Below, one piece after another: positions 43,969 through 53,248 of a stretch of 64,000 nt of DNA; the first letter of the stretch is position 1, and each line of letters begins with the position of its first letter. This stretch comes from an uncultured Treponema sp. (GTDB taxonomy: Bacteria > Spirochaetota > Spirochaetia > Treponematales > Treponemataceae): NCBI RefSeq assembly GCF_934725225.1, contig NZ_CAKVAM010000003.1, forward strand, positions 248,001 to 312,000, read 5' to 3'. A program made the position numbers and the translations under genes. The notes beneath the pieces are model-generated. The model had not been told where the DNA came from. It saw only the letters and a list, made by a program, of their open reading frames with translations, and made no database searches.

Positions 43969-44532
43969 TTAAAAAAATACAACTCCAAAAATCGCGCCAA
44001 AAGCAACAACCACAACAGGGTGAACTTTTGTTTTAAATAGCACAACAAGTGAAACTGCAAAAATCACAAGAGCCGGCAAATTGAAAATCTGCAAAAATCC
44101 AAATTCAGAATTTTGAGAGCTTAAGTTTAAAATTGCCAACGTAAAAACCTGAACAAGAACGCACAAAACAAGTCCGCTTGTAACAGGCCGCAAAGTTTTA
44201 AATATTGATTTTACCAAAGGCTTTTCCTGAAACTTTGAAAAAAACTTTGCAATCAAAATAATTGTAACAATCGATGGGAGAACTTCGCCAATCGTCGCAA
44301 TGATTCCGCCGGGAACTCCATAAAGCTCAGTTCCAATATAAGTCGCAATGTTTATTCCAATCGGTCCGGGCGTGCTTTCGCTGATTGCAAGCATATTGTA
44401 AAATTTTTCCGCAGAAATAAGTCCGTACTGATTTACAAGAACATTTTGCATAAACGACGCCGCAACAAGTCCGCCGCCAACTGCAAAAAATCCAATATAC
44501 ATGAAAACAAAAAACAACTGCAAAAGACTCAT
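43969..44532 (-). CDS. Chromate-type transporter, second half-subunit
   Basis: 187 residues, about six membrane segments, one CHR domain (FFAVGGGLVAASFMQ, STPGPIGINIATYIG). Half-size CHR proteins work as pairs of opposite topology. Despite the family name, substrates of many members are unproven. It overlaps its partner by four bases. Confidence 0.87.
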   Translation of the reverse strand: MSLLQLFFVFMYIGFFAVGGGLVAASFMQNVLVNQYGLISAEKFYNMLAISESTPGPIGINIATYIGTELYGVPGGIIATIGEVLPSIVTIILIAKFFSKFQEKPLVKSIFKTLRPVTSGLVLCVLVQVFTLAILNLSSQNSEFGFLQIFNLPALVIFAVSLVVLFKTKVHPVVVVAFGAIFGVVFF

Positions 44533-45101
44533 TTTTGAATTCCTTCACCTGAATTAAATTTCTTTGAAACTGCAAATGCAACTGCGCCAATAAAAGCCGC
44601 GCTCAAAATAACTAAAACTGTATGCGCATGGAAAAAATAAATTGAAGCAAACGAAGCAAAAAACAGCAAAACGCTCCAAAGACTTTTTAAATTTTTTTTG
44701 CACAGATTAAAAACAGCGTAAGTAAGCAAAGCCGCAACCGCCGCATTGATTCCCTTCATCGCTTTTTGAACCCAGCCGATTTGCTCAAAGTTCGAAATAA
44801 ATTTTGCGATTATAGTTATTATGATTACGGAAGGCGTTATCATTCCAAGCGTCGCAAAAATTCCGCCGATAGTTCCAGCGCGTTTATGGCCAACAAAAGT
44901 CGCCACGTTTACTGCAATTATTCCCGGAGTTGTCTGGGCAATCGAATAGTAATCAAGAATTTCATCCATGGAAACCCAGTTTTTTTCGTTAATCAGGACA
45001 CGCTCCAAAAGCGGAAGCATTGTAAGTCCGCCGCCAAAAGTTACAATTCCGATTTTAAAAAAAGTAATAAACAAATCAACAAGTTCTTTGAACAAAGCCA
45101 T
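44529..45101 (-). CDS. Chromate-type transporter, first half-subunit
   Basis: 190 residues, single CHR domain (GIVTFGGGLTMLPLLE, AQTTPGIIAVNVATFVG). First of the chrA-like pair. The FGGG and (T)TPGxxxxN motifs occur in both halves, as expected from an ancient duplication. No ribosome site stands out before the ATG. Confidence 0.87.
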   Translation of the reverse strand: MALFKELVDLFITFFKIGIVTFGGGLTMLPLLERVLINEKNWVSMDEILDYYSIAQTTPGIIAVNVATFVGHKRAGTIGGIFATLGMITPSVIIITIIAKFISNFEQIGWVQKAMKGINAAVAALLTYAVFNLCKKNLKSLWSVLLFFASFASIYFFHAHTVLVILSAAFIGAVAFAVSKKFNSGEGIQK

Positions 45102-45153
45102 AACGTTTTAATAATATAAAAATAAATGGGAAGTAGCAAGAAAAAAAATTGAC

Positions 45154-45196
45154 ATAAAAAAAACTGCCCTTTTGCTTTTTACAGCAACAGGACAGC
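45154..45196 (-). terminator. Terminator of tpiA
   Basis: On the minus strand CTGTCC...TTGC pairs with GCAA...GGGCAG, followed by seven T. It lies about 20 bases after the tpiA stop. Confidence 0.75.
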
Positions 45197-45215
45197 TTTT
45201 AAAGTGCAGAAAAAA

Positions 45216-45965
45216 TTAGCACTCGCAGATTGGAACAAATGTTTCAGCTTTCAAAGAAGCACCGCCAATCAAGCCGCCGTCAATATCAGGCTGGGCAAGA
45301 AGTTCCGGAGCATTTGAAGCTTTCATTGAACCGCCGTACTGAATAATAACTTCATCGGCAACTTTCTGATTGTAAAGCTTTGCAATGTATCCGCGGACAA
45401 ATTTGTGGATTGCCTCGGCATCTTCTGGAGTTGCAGTTTTTCCAGTTCCGATTGCCCAAACAGGCTCGTAAGCGATTGTAACACGTTTCATCTGCTCTTC
45501 TGTTACGCCAGCCAAATCAGCAGAAAGCTGGAATGCGCAAACCTGCTCTGCGTTTCCTGCTTCACGGTCAGCAAGAAGCTCACCGATGCAAAGGTCAACT
45601 TCCAAGCCTTCATTTAAAGCGCGGCGAACTTTTTTGTTGATAAGCTCATCAGACTCACCGATTTCGTGGCGGCGTTCTGAATGTCCAAGAATTACACACT
45701 GAACACCAAGATCCTTGAGCATTTCTGTTGAAACTTCGCCTGTGTGAGCTCCGTTTGCAGTTGCAGCGCAATCCTGGGCAGCAAGAATAATGTTTGAGCC
45801 TTTTACAACCTGACTTACAGCATCAAGGTAAACAAAAGGAACACCAATCATGAATTTGTTTGTCTTTCCTTTCAATGCGGAAACCAAATCCGATGCAAGT
45901 TTTACAGCTTCCGCTTTGGAAGTGTTCATTTTCCAGTTTCCGGCGATATAATGAGTACGTGCCAT
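45216..45965 (-). CDS. tpiA: Triosephosphate isomerase
   Basis: 249 residues from ATG 45965 (AGGAG seven bases upstream); a TTG six bases earlier is less likely. Active site: Lys in AGNWKMN, His in VILGHSERR, Glu in IAYEPVWAIGTG, phosphate loop QYGGSM and GGLIGGASL. It interconverts glyceraldehyde-3-phosphate and dihydroxyacetone phosphate. Monocistronic. Confidence 0.96.
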   Translation of the reverse strand: MARTHYIAGNWKMNTSKAEAVKLASDLVSALKGKTNKFMIGVPFVYLDAVSQVVKGSNIILAAQDCAATANGAHTGEVSTEMLKDLGVQCVILGHSERRHEIGESDELINKKVRRALNEGLEVDLCIGELLADREAGNAEQVCAFQLSADLAGVTEEQMKRVTIAYEPVWAIGTGKTATPEDAEAIHKFVRGYIAKLYNQKVADEVIIQYGGSMKASNAPELLAQPDIDGGLIGGASLKAETFVPICEC

Positions 45966-46047
45966 AACCAAACTCCTGTCTAAAATTTAATGACAATAAT
46001 TTTACACCAACAAAGAACTAAAATCAATTGCAATAAAGAAAAGTACA

Positions 46048-46077
46048 TTTACAGCATCAGAAGAACAGTGCTATAAT
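46048..46077 (+). promoter_or_regulatory. Promoter of the FIST-MCP pair
   Basis: TTTACA (46048-46053), 18 bases, perfect TATAAT (46072-46077), followed 34 bases later by the ATG. Confidence 0.65.
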
Positions 46078-46110
46078 GGGGTATCCTAAAATCAGATATT
46101 GGAGCGCATA

Positions 46111-47250
46111 ATGAAACAGGAAATTGTTTTCAGCGGGCAGGCAGACGCGGAAAGCGCCGTGCAGGAGTTGGTCAGAAAGCTGAAAAATCCGCCGGAAAGA
46201 TACAACGCGGTGCTTTTCTTCGCGTCATCGGACTATGACTTTGAAATTCTTTCAACCTTGCTGCATGAAAAATTCAGCGGAGCGCAGGTTGTAGGAACAA
46301 CAACTTCGGGTGAAATCTCAAGGCAGGGATTCACGAGCCGTTCGATAGTTCTGACCGCGCTCTCATGCGACAGGACAAAATTTTCAGGCGTTGTGTTCGA
46401 CGGAGTTGACAAGTTTCCAATCGTGCATAAAAAGGAGCTTGAGGATGCGGCGGCAAAAATCGGAATAAGATGCGCGGATTCCACATCGCACAGGAACGCG
46501 TTCGCCATAACTTTCGTAAACGGACTTTGCAACGCGGAGGAAGCCCTCCTCTCATTTTTCTATGCGGTCATAAAAAACGACGACTTCATGATAGCAGGCG
46601 GTTCAGCCGGAGACTACCTTAAATTCAAGCGGACATTCGTAAGCTGCAACGGAAAAGTCGTTTCTGACGGAGCCGCCATTCTTTTTGTGAAGACTCCGCT
46701 TCCGTTCTTCATCCAGAAGGAAAACATTTTCAAGCCGTCAGGAAAGCGCACAAAAATCACCCAGGCGGACACTTACATAAGAAAAATAATCTCGCTTGAC
46801 GGAATCAATCCGCGCAGGCGTTATGCGGAGCTTCTAGGAATTCCTGAATCCAAGGCTGACTCTGCGGCTCTCACAAATCCGTTCGGAAGGGTTTTCGGCG
46901 GACACACTTTCATCTCGTCAATCGCGGGCTTCAATCCGGACGGAACAATAAACATGTACTCGCGCGTCCTTGCGAATTCGACTGTCGAGCTGATGGAGCT
47001 TGTCCCGATCAGGGAAAAAATCGAGGAGTCTCTGAATTCCGCGCTCAAGGAAATTCCGCATCCGGGCTGCATAATCCTTGTAAACTGCATTCTTCGCACG
47101 ATAATCTTCCAGCAGCAGGGAATCTGCGACCAGATTTGCAGGCTTTACGACTCGCACGGACTTGACTTCGCCGGATTCTCAAGCTACGGAGAGCAAATCG
47201 GGCGCATAAATTCAAACCAGACTTTGGTCAGCATCATAATCGGAGAATAA
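46111..47250 (+). CDS. FIST-domain sensor protein
   Basis: 379 residues from ATG 46111, with GGAG six bases upstream. FIST N-domain: AVLFFASSDYDFEIL, QVVGTTTSGEISRQG. FIST C-domain: RRYAELLGIPES, VFGGHTFISSIAGF, FAGFSSYGEQIGRIN. FIST domains are soluble ligand-binding modules in signal transduction, suggested to bind amino acids or similar small molecules. There is no signal peptide, membrane segment or output domain, so the output is likely the MCP-like protein encoded one base downstream. The DNA is visibly more GC-rich than its neighbours, using many GCG, GAC and CTC codons. Confidence 0.85.
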   Translation: MKQEIVFSGQADAESAVQELVRKLKNPPERYNAVLFFASSDYDFEILSTLLHEKFSGAQVVGTTTSGEISRQGFTSRSIVLTALSCDRTKFSGVVFDGVDKFPIVHKKELEDAAAKIGIRCADSTSHRNAFAITFVNGLCNAEEALLSFFYAVIKNDDFMIAGGSAGDYLKFKRTFVSCNGKVVSDGAAILFVKTPLPFFIQKENIFKPSGKRTKITQADTYIRKIISLDGINPRRRYAELLGIPESKADSAALTNPFGRVFGGHTFISSIAGFNPDGTINMYSRVLANSTVELMELVPIREKIEESLNSALKEIPHPGCIILVNCILRTIIFQQQGICDQICRLYDSHGLDFAGFSSYGEQIGRINSNQTLVSIIIGE

Positions 47251-47251
47251 C

Positions 47252-48139
47252 ATGGACAGAATGACAGCGATAAACGGCGGAAAGGAACTTGCGAAAATCC
47301 TGATGGACTGCTGCGCGAAAAACGCGGCGGGAAATTCCGGAGCGCAGGACTACATAGACAGAATGGCGAACAACTCCGGGGCGGACAACGAAGAAGACAG
47401 CGCGCTCAGGGAACTTTCTGATTCAGGCGACAAACTTTCAGAAAATGCCGGAGAACTGATTGAGAATTTCAAGCGGAATGCGGAAGGCAACGGACAGATT
47501 TTCAAGGCGTTCGAGAATTTCAGTCAGGACGTTGACAAAGTTTCCAAGAACAACAACAGCCTCAAGTCAAGCATAGACAACTTCGGCGAGCAGATTCACA
47601 AAATCATGAAGCACATGGACGACATCTCAGAAATTTCCGAGCGGACAAATCTTCTCTCGTTCAACGCGTCAATTGAGGCGGCCCATGCAGGAAGCGCTGG
47701 CGTCGGATTCAGAATCATTGCAAACGAAGTCAAGAAACTTTCAGAGAACACGAAAAAAGCTTCGGATGAGATTACAAAAATGGTCGGCGCGCTTCAAGAC
47801 AAGCTGGAGCAGCTTTCAGAACAAAGCAGGCAGAATTCACAGCTTCTCGCCTCTTTGGTAGATTCAACCAGCAAATCAAAAAAAATCGTTTCGCAGATGA
47901 GCGCGGAAACAGACGAAAATTCCCAATATGCGCAGAACATGCTTGAACTGATTGAGCAAAACCGCAAAAGCATAGATTCCGTTCTGCAGAGCGTAAAAAA
48001 ACGCAACATCGAGCAGCTCAAGGAATTCGCGGACAACGCCTCGCAGAACCTGATTCTCTTCAACGACATAATCTCCTTTTCAATCGAAATCGACCAGATT
48101 TTCAAGTACCTTGAGTCGCAGGAACATTCAGCGCAATAA
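47252..48139 (+). CDS. Soluble methyl-accepting chemotaxis signalling protein
   Basis: 295 residues, almost wholly helical, no membrane segment and no HAMP domain. The signalling hairpin tip is seen as ERTNLLSFNASIEAAHAG and VGFRIIANEVKKLSENT, matching the MCP core although the usual EAARAGE reads EAAHAGS. About 130 residues of coiled coil flank each side. With the adjacent FIST gene it would make a cytoplasmic two-piece receptor feeding CheW/CheA. SD GGAG overlaps the end of the FIST gene. GC-rich like its partner. Confidence 0.85.
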   Translation: MDRMTAINGGKELAKILMDCCAKNAAGNSGAQDYIDRMANNSGADNEEDSALRELSDSGDKLSENAGELIENFKRNAEGNGQIFKAFENFSQDVDKVSKNNNSLKSSIDNFGEQIHKIMKHMDDISEISERTNLLSFNASIEAAHAGSAGVGFRIIANEVKKLSENTKKASDEITKMVGALQDKLEQLSEQSRQNSQLLASLVDSTSKSKKIVSQMSAETDENSQYAQNMLELIEQNRKSIDSVLQSVKKRNIEQLKEFADNASQNLILFNDIISFSIEIDQIFKYLESQEHSAQ

Positions 48140-48158
48140 AAGCGGAAACTATAACTTC

Positions 48159-48198
48159 AATTCCCGGAGCATTTTTTATGTTCCGGGAATTTTTTTTC
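48159..48198 (+). terminator. Terminator of the FIST-MCP pair
   Basis: A perfect 10-bp stem, AATTCCCGGA (48159-48168) with TCCGGGAATT (48182-48191), followed by a T-run. Confidence 0.9.
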
Positions 48199-48273
48199 TT
48201 GCAAATTAAATTCTTGAAAAAATTTATATTTTTTGTTTGACAAATAGAAAAAGTGGGTTTACTCTAAATATAA

Positions 48274-48287
48274 TGTTTTCGCAAACA
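48274..48287. promoter_or_regulatory. LacI-type operator 1
   Basis: TGTTTTCGCAAACA, arms TGTTT and AAACA around TCGC. It directly follows a TATAAT (48269-48274). The LacI-family gene at 53249 ends the same cluster. Confidence 0.6.
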
Positions 48288-48335
48288 TTCAAATATCAGT
48301 ATTCCTCCTAATTTTTATAAAACTGTTGTTAAAAA

Positions 48336-48349
48336 TGTTTGCGTAAACA
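48336..48349. promoter_or_regulatory. LacI-type operator 2
   Basis: TGTTTGCGTAAACA, the same arms as operator 1 around GCGT, 62 bp downstream of it and 24 bp before the receptor start. Two sites six helical turns apart would permit looping. Confidence 0.6.
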
Positions 48350-48372
48350 AATCTAACTTTATGGGGTATTTT

Positions 48373-49740
48373 ATGAAAAGACTCACACTCACCGCAGTTG
48401 CAGCCCTCGCAGCAGCAACATTATTCTTCGGCTGTGCAAAAAAGCAGGACGATCGTGTAAAAATCCGCTGGTTTGTAGGACTTGGAGCAGGTTCTGATGA
48501 GCCGACTTACGCGCCGCAAAAAGCCGTTGTTGATGCGTTCAACAAGTCTCAGGATGAAATTGAGCTTGTGCTTGAAATTGTAGACAACGATCAGGCGTAC
48601 CAGACGCTTGCAACACAGATTTCAGGCGGAAATGCTCCGGATGTTGTAGGACCAGTTGGAATCCGCGGAAGAGACAGCTTTAAAGGTGCTTGGCTTGACC
48701 TTGATCCGCTAGTTAAGGAAAACAAATTCGACTTGAGTCAGTTTGACAAATCAATGGTTGAATTTTACCGCGATCCGCAGGAAGGACTTATCGGTTTGCC
48801 GTTTGGAATTTATCCGTCATATCTTTATGTGAACAAAGAACTTTTTGAAGAGGCCGGACTTCCGCTTCCTCCAAAAAATTACGGCGAAAAATACATCGAT
48901 GAAAACGGAAAAGAGCAGACATGGGATTTTGACTGCCTAAAAAAACTCGCCTGCAAACTTACAGTTGATGCAAACGGAAACGATGCGACAAGCAAAAATT
49001 TCGATCCGCAGAATATTGTGCAGTGGGGATTCGGAATTGTATGGGGCGATGCGCGCGGATACGGAAGTTTATTCGAGCCAAACACTTTTGTAAAAGACGG
49101 CGGAAAAACTGCGCAGATTCCTTCATCATGGCTTGACGCCTGGAAGTGGACTTACGACGGAATGTGGAAGTCAAACTTTATTCCTACAGCGGCTTATGGA
49201 GATTCAGACATTCTTTCAAACGGAAGCTGGGGCGAATCTGGAAAAATTGCAATGTTCCAGTGCCACCTCTGGTATTCAGGATATGCAAAAATGGACTACG
49301 ACTGGGACGTTTATCCAATGCCTTCATACAAAGGAAAAACAACTGCAAAAATGCACGCCGATACATTTGAAATTCCAAAAGGCTCAAAACATCCAGAAGA
49401 AGCATTCAAAGTTCTTTCTTATCTTGTAACAACAGCTTCAAAAGACTTGCTGAATATTTACGGCGGAATGCCAGCTCAGAAAAATTTGCAAAAACCTTTC
49501 CTTGACGACTTCTTTAAGACAAGATACCCGCACGTAAATGTAAACACTCAAGTTATCGTAGACAGCATTGAATACGCAGACAATCCGAATCACGAAAGCT
49601 GGATGCCGTCATTCCAGGAAAGCTCAACAGCATATTCAGAATTCTGGGACAAGCTCAAGAACAATCCGGGACTTGATGTTGAAAAGGAATCTGAAATCCT
49701 TAGAGAAAAACTTCAGAATATTTTTTCAAACGTAAAATAA
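48373..49740 (+). CDS. Sugar ABC transporter substrate-binding lipoprotein
   Basis: 455 residues from ATG 48373 (GGGG six bases upstream). Lipoprotein signal MKRLTLTAVAALAAATLFFGC. Family 1 extracellular binding protein: DDRVKIRWFVG, GNAPDVVGP, GLPFGIYPSYLYVNKELFEEAG, GKIAMFQCHLWYSGY, FEIPKGSKHPEEAFKVL. It likely binds an oligosaccharide or beta-glucoside, judging from the GH30 gene in the cluster. First gene of a unit regulated by a LacI protein. Confidence 0.9.
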   Translation: MKRLTLTAVAALAAATLFFGCAKKQDDRVKIRWFVGLGAGSDEPTYAPQKAVVDAFNKSQDEIELVLEIVDNDQAYQTLATQISGGNAPDVVGPVGIRGRDSFKGAWLDLDPLVKENKFDLSQFDKSMVEFYRDPQEGLIGLPFGIYPSYLYVNKELFEEAGLPLPPKNYGEKYIDENGKEQTWDFDCLKKLACKLTVDANGNDATSKNFDPQNIVQWGFGIVWGDARGYGSLFEPNTFVKDGGKTAQIPSSWLDAWKWTYDGMWKSNFIPTAAYGDSDILSNGSWGESGKIAMFQCHLWYSGYAKMDYDWDVYPMPSYKGKTTAKMHADTFEIPKGSKHPEEAFKVLSYLVTTASKDLLNIYGGMPAQKNLQKPFLDDFFKTRYPHVNVNTQVIVDSIEYADNPNHESWMPSFQESSTAYSEFWDKLKNNPGLDVEKESEILREKLQNIFSNVK

Positions 49741-49779
49741 AAACAAGTTTCAAAAATCAGTTGACGATTGAAGCTTGAC

Positions 49780-49821
49780 AAGCAGCTGCCAGAAGAATGT
49801 GTTTTTTGGCAGTTGCTTTTA
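49780..49821 (+). terminator. Hairpin between receptor and permease genes
   Basis: AAGCAGCTGCCA (49780-49791) pairs with TGGCAGTTGCTT (49807-49818, one wobble), followed by a short TT. Probably a partial terminator or RNase barrier that keeps receptor mRNA above permease mRNA. Confidence 0.6.
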
Positions 49822-49849
49822 AAACTGAACACACAAGAAGGATGTTTTT

Positions 49850-50764
49850 ATGAAGACAAAATTTTTCCTAAAAAGACAGCAGTTTTGGGGATTTATTTTC
49901 ATTGCTCCCTGGCTAATCGGATTCCTTGTATTTTACGCAGGACCGATGGTTGTTTCGCTTATATATTCATTTTTGGACTATAATCTAATTCAGCCGGAAC
50001 TCACAAAATTTGTTGGCATCGGAAACTGGAAACGCGCCATTGTGGAAGACAAACAGATTCTTATGTCAATCTATAGAATTTTGGAATACACAATTATTTC
50101 ACTTCCGCTTAGCCTTGTATTTTCTTTATTCGCAGCTGTTCTTCTTAACAACAAATATCTTCTTGGAAAAAAACTTTTCCGCGCGCTTTACTACATTCCA
50201 ACGATGGTTCCCCTTGTTGCGACAGTAATTATATGGAAAGGAATTCTCAACGAACAGACAGGCTGGATAAATCTTATGATAAAAGGAACTGTTGGTGGCG
50301 AAGGATTAAGATGGCTTGCAAGCACAAAGCTTGTTTACATATCTTACGCATTCATAGGACTTTGGGGAGTCGGAAACACAATTGTAATACTTCTTGCAGG
50401 ACTTCAAGGAATTCCACAGTCGCTTTACGAAGCTTCATACATTGACGGAGCAAACGGCTGGCAACGCATGATCCGCATTACAATTCCGATGATAACGCCA
50501 ATTCTTTTCTACAATATAATAACTGGAGTTGTCGGAATGATGCAGTACTTCTTAGTTCCGATGGTAATAAACCAAGGAAGCGGCTATCCAGAAGGAATGA
50601 CAAACTTTCCGATGGTTTTGTTCTACAGACACGCATTTTCATATTTCAACATGGGATACGCGGCTGTAATCGCCTGGTTTATTTTTGTTCTCGGACTTGT
50701 ATTCACACTGATTTTATTTGGAACTTCAAAAAGCTGGGTTTTCTACGCGGACAGCAAAAACTAA
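49850..50764 (+). CDS. Sugar ABC transporter permease (MalF/UgpA-like)
   Basis: 304 residues, six membrane segments. The EAA loop is EASYIDGANGWQRMIRITIP. It starts with a short cytoplasmic end, then FWGFIFIAPWLIGFLVFYAGP. It pairs with the MalG-like permease encoded next to import the ligand of the upstream receptor. No ATPase gene is in the cluster; a shared MsmX-type ATPase elsewhere is likely. Confidence 0.92.
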   Translation: MKTKFFLKRQQFWGFIFIAPWLIGFLVFYAGPMVVSLIYSFLDYNLIQPELTKFVGIGNWKRAIVEDKQILMSIYRILEYTIISLPLSLVFSLFAAVLLNNKYLLGKKLFRALYYIPTMVPLVATVIIWKGILNEQTGWINLMIKGTVGGEGLRWLASTKLVYISYAFIGLWGVGNTIVILLAGLQGIPQSLYEASYIDGANGWQRMIRITIPMITPILFYNIITGVVGMMQYFLVPMVINQGSGYPEGMTNFPMVLFYRHAFSYFNMGYAAVIAWFIFVLGLVFTLILFGTSKSWVFYADSKN

Positions 50765-50814
50765 ATCGTTTACAAAAAAAGTAAAATCATAACGCAATTT
50801 TTACGGAGCATTAT

Positions 50815-51843
50815 ATGACAACAAAAATTACAAATAAAAACATACTTATCACGGGACTTGTTCTTCTTGTAGCCTTTGTTTACATCCTTCCATTGTTCTA
50901 CGGAATTTCTGTATCGCTGAAAACAAAAGAGCAACTGTCTTCTCTGAACCAATCTCCGCTTCCAATGAAGCCCAAGACTTTTGAATACAACGGAAAAAAA
51001 CTTGAAGTGTTTCTCGTTCCTATAAACGAAGAACGCACAAAAGAAATGGCGGCGTTTCAAAAAGGAAGAGACGGCTGCGTATTCATTGACATAGGCAGCG
51101 TTTCAAATGAAAAATACAACTGGAGCGGTCAGTGGCGCACACTCGAAAAAGCATGGGAAATTTCACCTAAGTGGTAAAACTTCTTAACCGCTTGGAAAGC
51201 CGTAAACTTTCCGCAGCTTTTCAAAAACACGCTCATGTACGCAGTCATATCAACAATCGGAGCAGTTTTCTCTGCCTTCTTTGTAGCCTACGGATTTGCA
51301 CGTTACGATTTCCCCGGAAAGAAAATTCTGTTCATCATTCTTATAGCGACAATCGTTCTTCCAAGCGCAGTAACTTTGATTCCGCAGTACACGATGTTCT
51401 ACAAGCTCGGCTGGATTGGAACATGGCTTCCGCTTATCGTGCCGCACTTCTTCGGAAACGCATTCAACATTTTTCTTCTTAGACAATTCATTATGGGAAT
51501 TCCGCGCGAAATGGATGAAGCCGCTTGCGTAGACGGAGCAGGACCAATCCGCACATTGTTCCAGATAATTCTTCCGCAGGCAATTCCGTCTGTAATTTCA
51601 GTTGCATTGTTCCACTTCTTCTTTGCCTGGAACGACTTCTTCAATCCGCTTATCTATCTTGCAGGAAAGCCGGAAAAACAGCCTATCACTGTCGGACTTT
51701 CAAGATTCAGTGGAATGTATTCAACAGAAAGCAACCTTATTCAGGCGGCGAGCCTTTTAGCATGCGTTGTTCCGTTTGCAATTTTCTTTATCGCGCAGAA
51801 ATTCTTTATCAACGGAGTTCAAACTTCAGGAGTTGAAAAATAA
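50815..51843 (+). pseudogene. Sugar ABC transporter permease (MalG-like) with in-frame stop
   Basis: Reads as a complete 342-codon MalG-type permease interrupted by one TAA at 51175-51177 (EISPKW-stop-NFLTAWKAVNF). Both parts are in the same frame, and everything after the stop is well preserved: membrane segments, EAA loop EAACVDGAGPIRTLFQIILP and the C-terminus. A single base change from CAA would explain it. The N-terminal part has a ~90-residue external loop. As it stands, the product would be a 120-residue fragment without the transport core, so uptake would fail unless the stop is read through or is a sequence error. Confidence 0.85.
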
Positions 51844-51845
51844 TT

Positions 51846-53240
51846 ATGGAAATCTCAAAAATTTTTGAAACAGCGAAAGACACAGACAATAGAATCTCAA
51901 GCATAAATCCTAATGAACGCATGAAAGAAACAAAAGGACCTTGCGCAACTATAAATATTCATCCGCAAAAAACTGCTCAAACATTCAAGGGCTTTGGAGG
52001 AGCGGCAACTGAATCAGCCGGATACGTTTTGTCTTTTTTAGATGAAAAAAAACAGCAGGAACTTGTAGCACTTTACTACGGAAACAAAAACAGCAACCAG
52101 TATTCTTTTGTGCGCACTCACATGAACTCCTGCGACTTTTCACTTGAAAACTGGGCGTGTGTTCCAGAAAAAGATGAAACGCTTGAATCATTTTCAATGG
52201 AGCGCACAGACAAATACATAACTCCTCTTTAAAAAAAAATCTACAGCGGACTTACAGAGCAAGGAAAAAACTGTGGCACAATGGTTTCTACATGGTCGCC
52301 TCCAGCCTGGATGAAAGACAACAACAACATGAACTATGGCGGTCATCTTCTGCCTGAATACAGAGAAGTCTGGGCAAAACACTTTTTAAAGTTCTTTGAT
52401 GAGCTGAAAAAACGCGGAGCGAAAATAGACTACGTTTCAATTCAAAACGAACCAGCCGCAACGCAAACTTGGGATTCATGCTTATGGACAGCGGAAGAAG
52501 AAGGAGAATTCGCAACAGTTCATCTTGGTCCGCTTCTTGAAAAAAACGGATACAGCAAGACAAAAATTCTTGTCTGGGATCATAACCGGGATCTTGCCTG
52601 GGAAAGATTTTCCGCATCAATGAAGGCAAAAAACGCAGACAAATACATTTCAGGAATTGCCTATCACTGGTACACATGAGATCAGTTTGAAAATATAAAA
52701 AAGATTGCAGAATATTTTCCAAGCAAAGAAATTGTTTTTTCTGAAGGCTGCGTAGAAAACGGAGCTAGAAATGGAAAATGGTTTACCGGGGAACGGTATG
52801 CACACAATATAATAAACGACTTGAACAGCGGCTGCTCATTATGGTTTGACTGGAATTTATTTCTTGACATTGATGGCGGACCGAATCACGTTGGAAACAA
52901 CTGCGATGCTCCGATTTTAATAAATACAAAAACTGGTGAATATGCAGTGCAAAGTTCTTATTACTATATAGGACATTTCAGCAGATTCATAAAGTCTGGC
53001 GCAACAAGAGTTGAAAGTAGCTTGCTTCCGTGCGCAGTTCCTTCAGCAAGCGACGGACAAATGGGAAACACATTTGAATGCACATCGTTCAAAAATCCAG
53101 ACGGAAAAATTGCGCTTGCAATTTGCAACAGAAACGAAGAAGCCGTAAGTTTCAAACTTGAATGTGATTCATGTCAAACAAGCAACGCTCCCCTTTTCTG
53201 CCCAGCTCATGCTATCCAAACAATTTTGATTGATATATAA
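51846..53240 (+). pseudogene. GH30-family glycosidase with two in-frame stops
   Basis: 464 codons collinear with GH30 glucosylceramidase-type enzymes (FKGFGGAATESAGYVL, VSTWSPPAWMKDN, acid/base Glu in SIQNEP, nucleophile Glu in VFSEGC, SLWFDWNLFLDIDGGP). TAA at 52230-52232 and TGA at 52677-52679 break it, both in the same frame. The TGA sits in HWYT-stop-DQFENI, where family members commonly have Gly, so GGA to TGA is likely. No frameshift is present and both catalytic Glu remain. The gene lacks a signal peptide, so the enzyme would cleave imported oligosaccharides in the cytoplasm. It follows malG by two bases. Confidence 0.85.
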
Positions 53241-53248
53241 TTAAAATC

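Noticed and set aside
48237..48274. TTGACA (48237) with TATAAT (48269) as one promoter
   Set aside because: The spacing is 26 bases, too long for sigma-70. One of the two may be used with a weaker partner, so no promoter was called.
48290..48335. Riboswitch in the leader of the sugar-receptor gene
   Set aside because: The leader holds two operator palindromes but no conserved aptamer-like structure.
52231..52239. A9 run in the GH30 gene as a phase-variation tract
   Set aside because: The frame is the same before and after it; the gene is broken by an in-frame TAA, not by a length change.
52677..52679. TGA in GH30 as a selenocysteine codon
   Set aside because: No hairpin resembling a bacterial SECIS follows the TGA, family members commonly have Gly there, and the other two stops are TAA.
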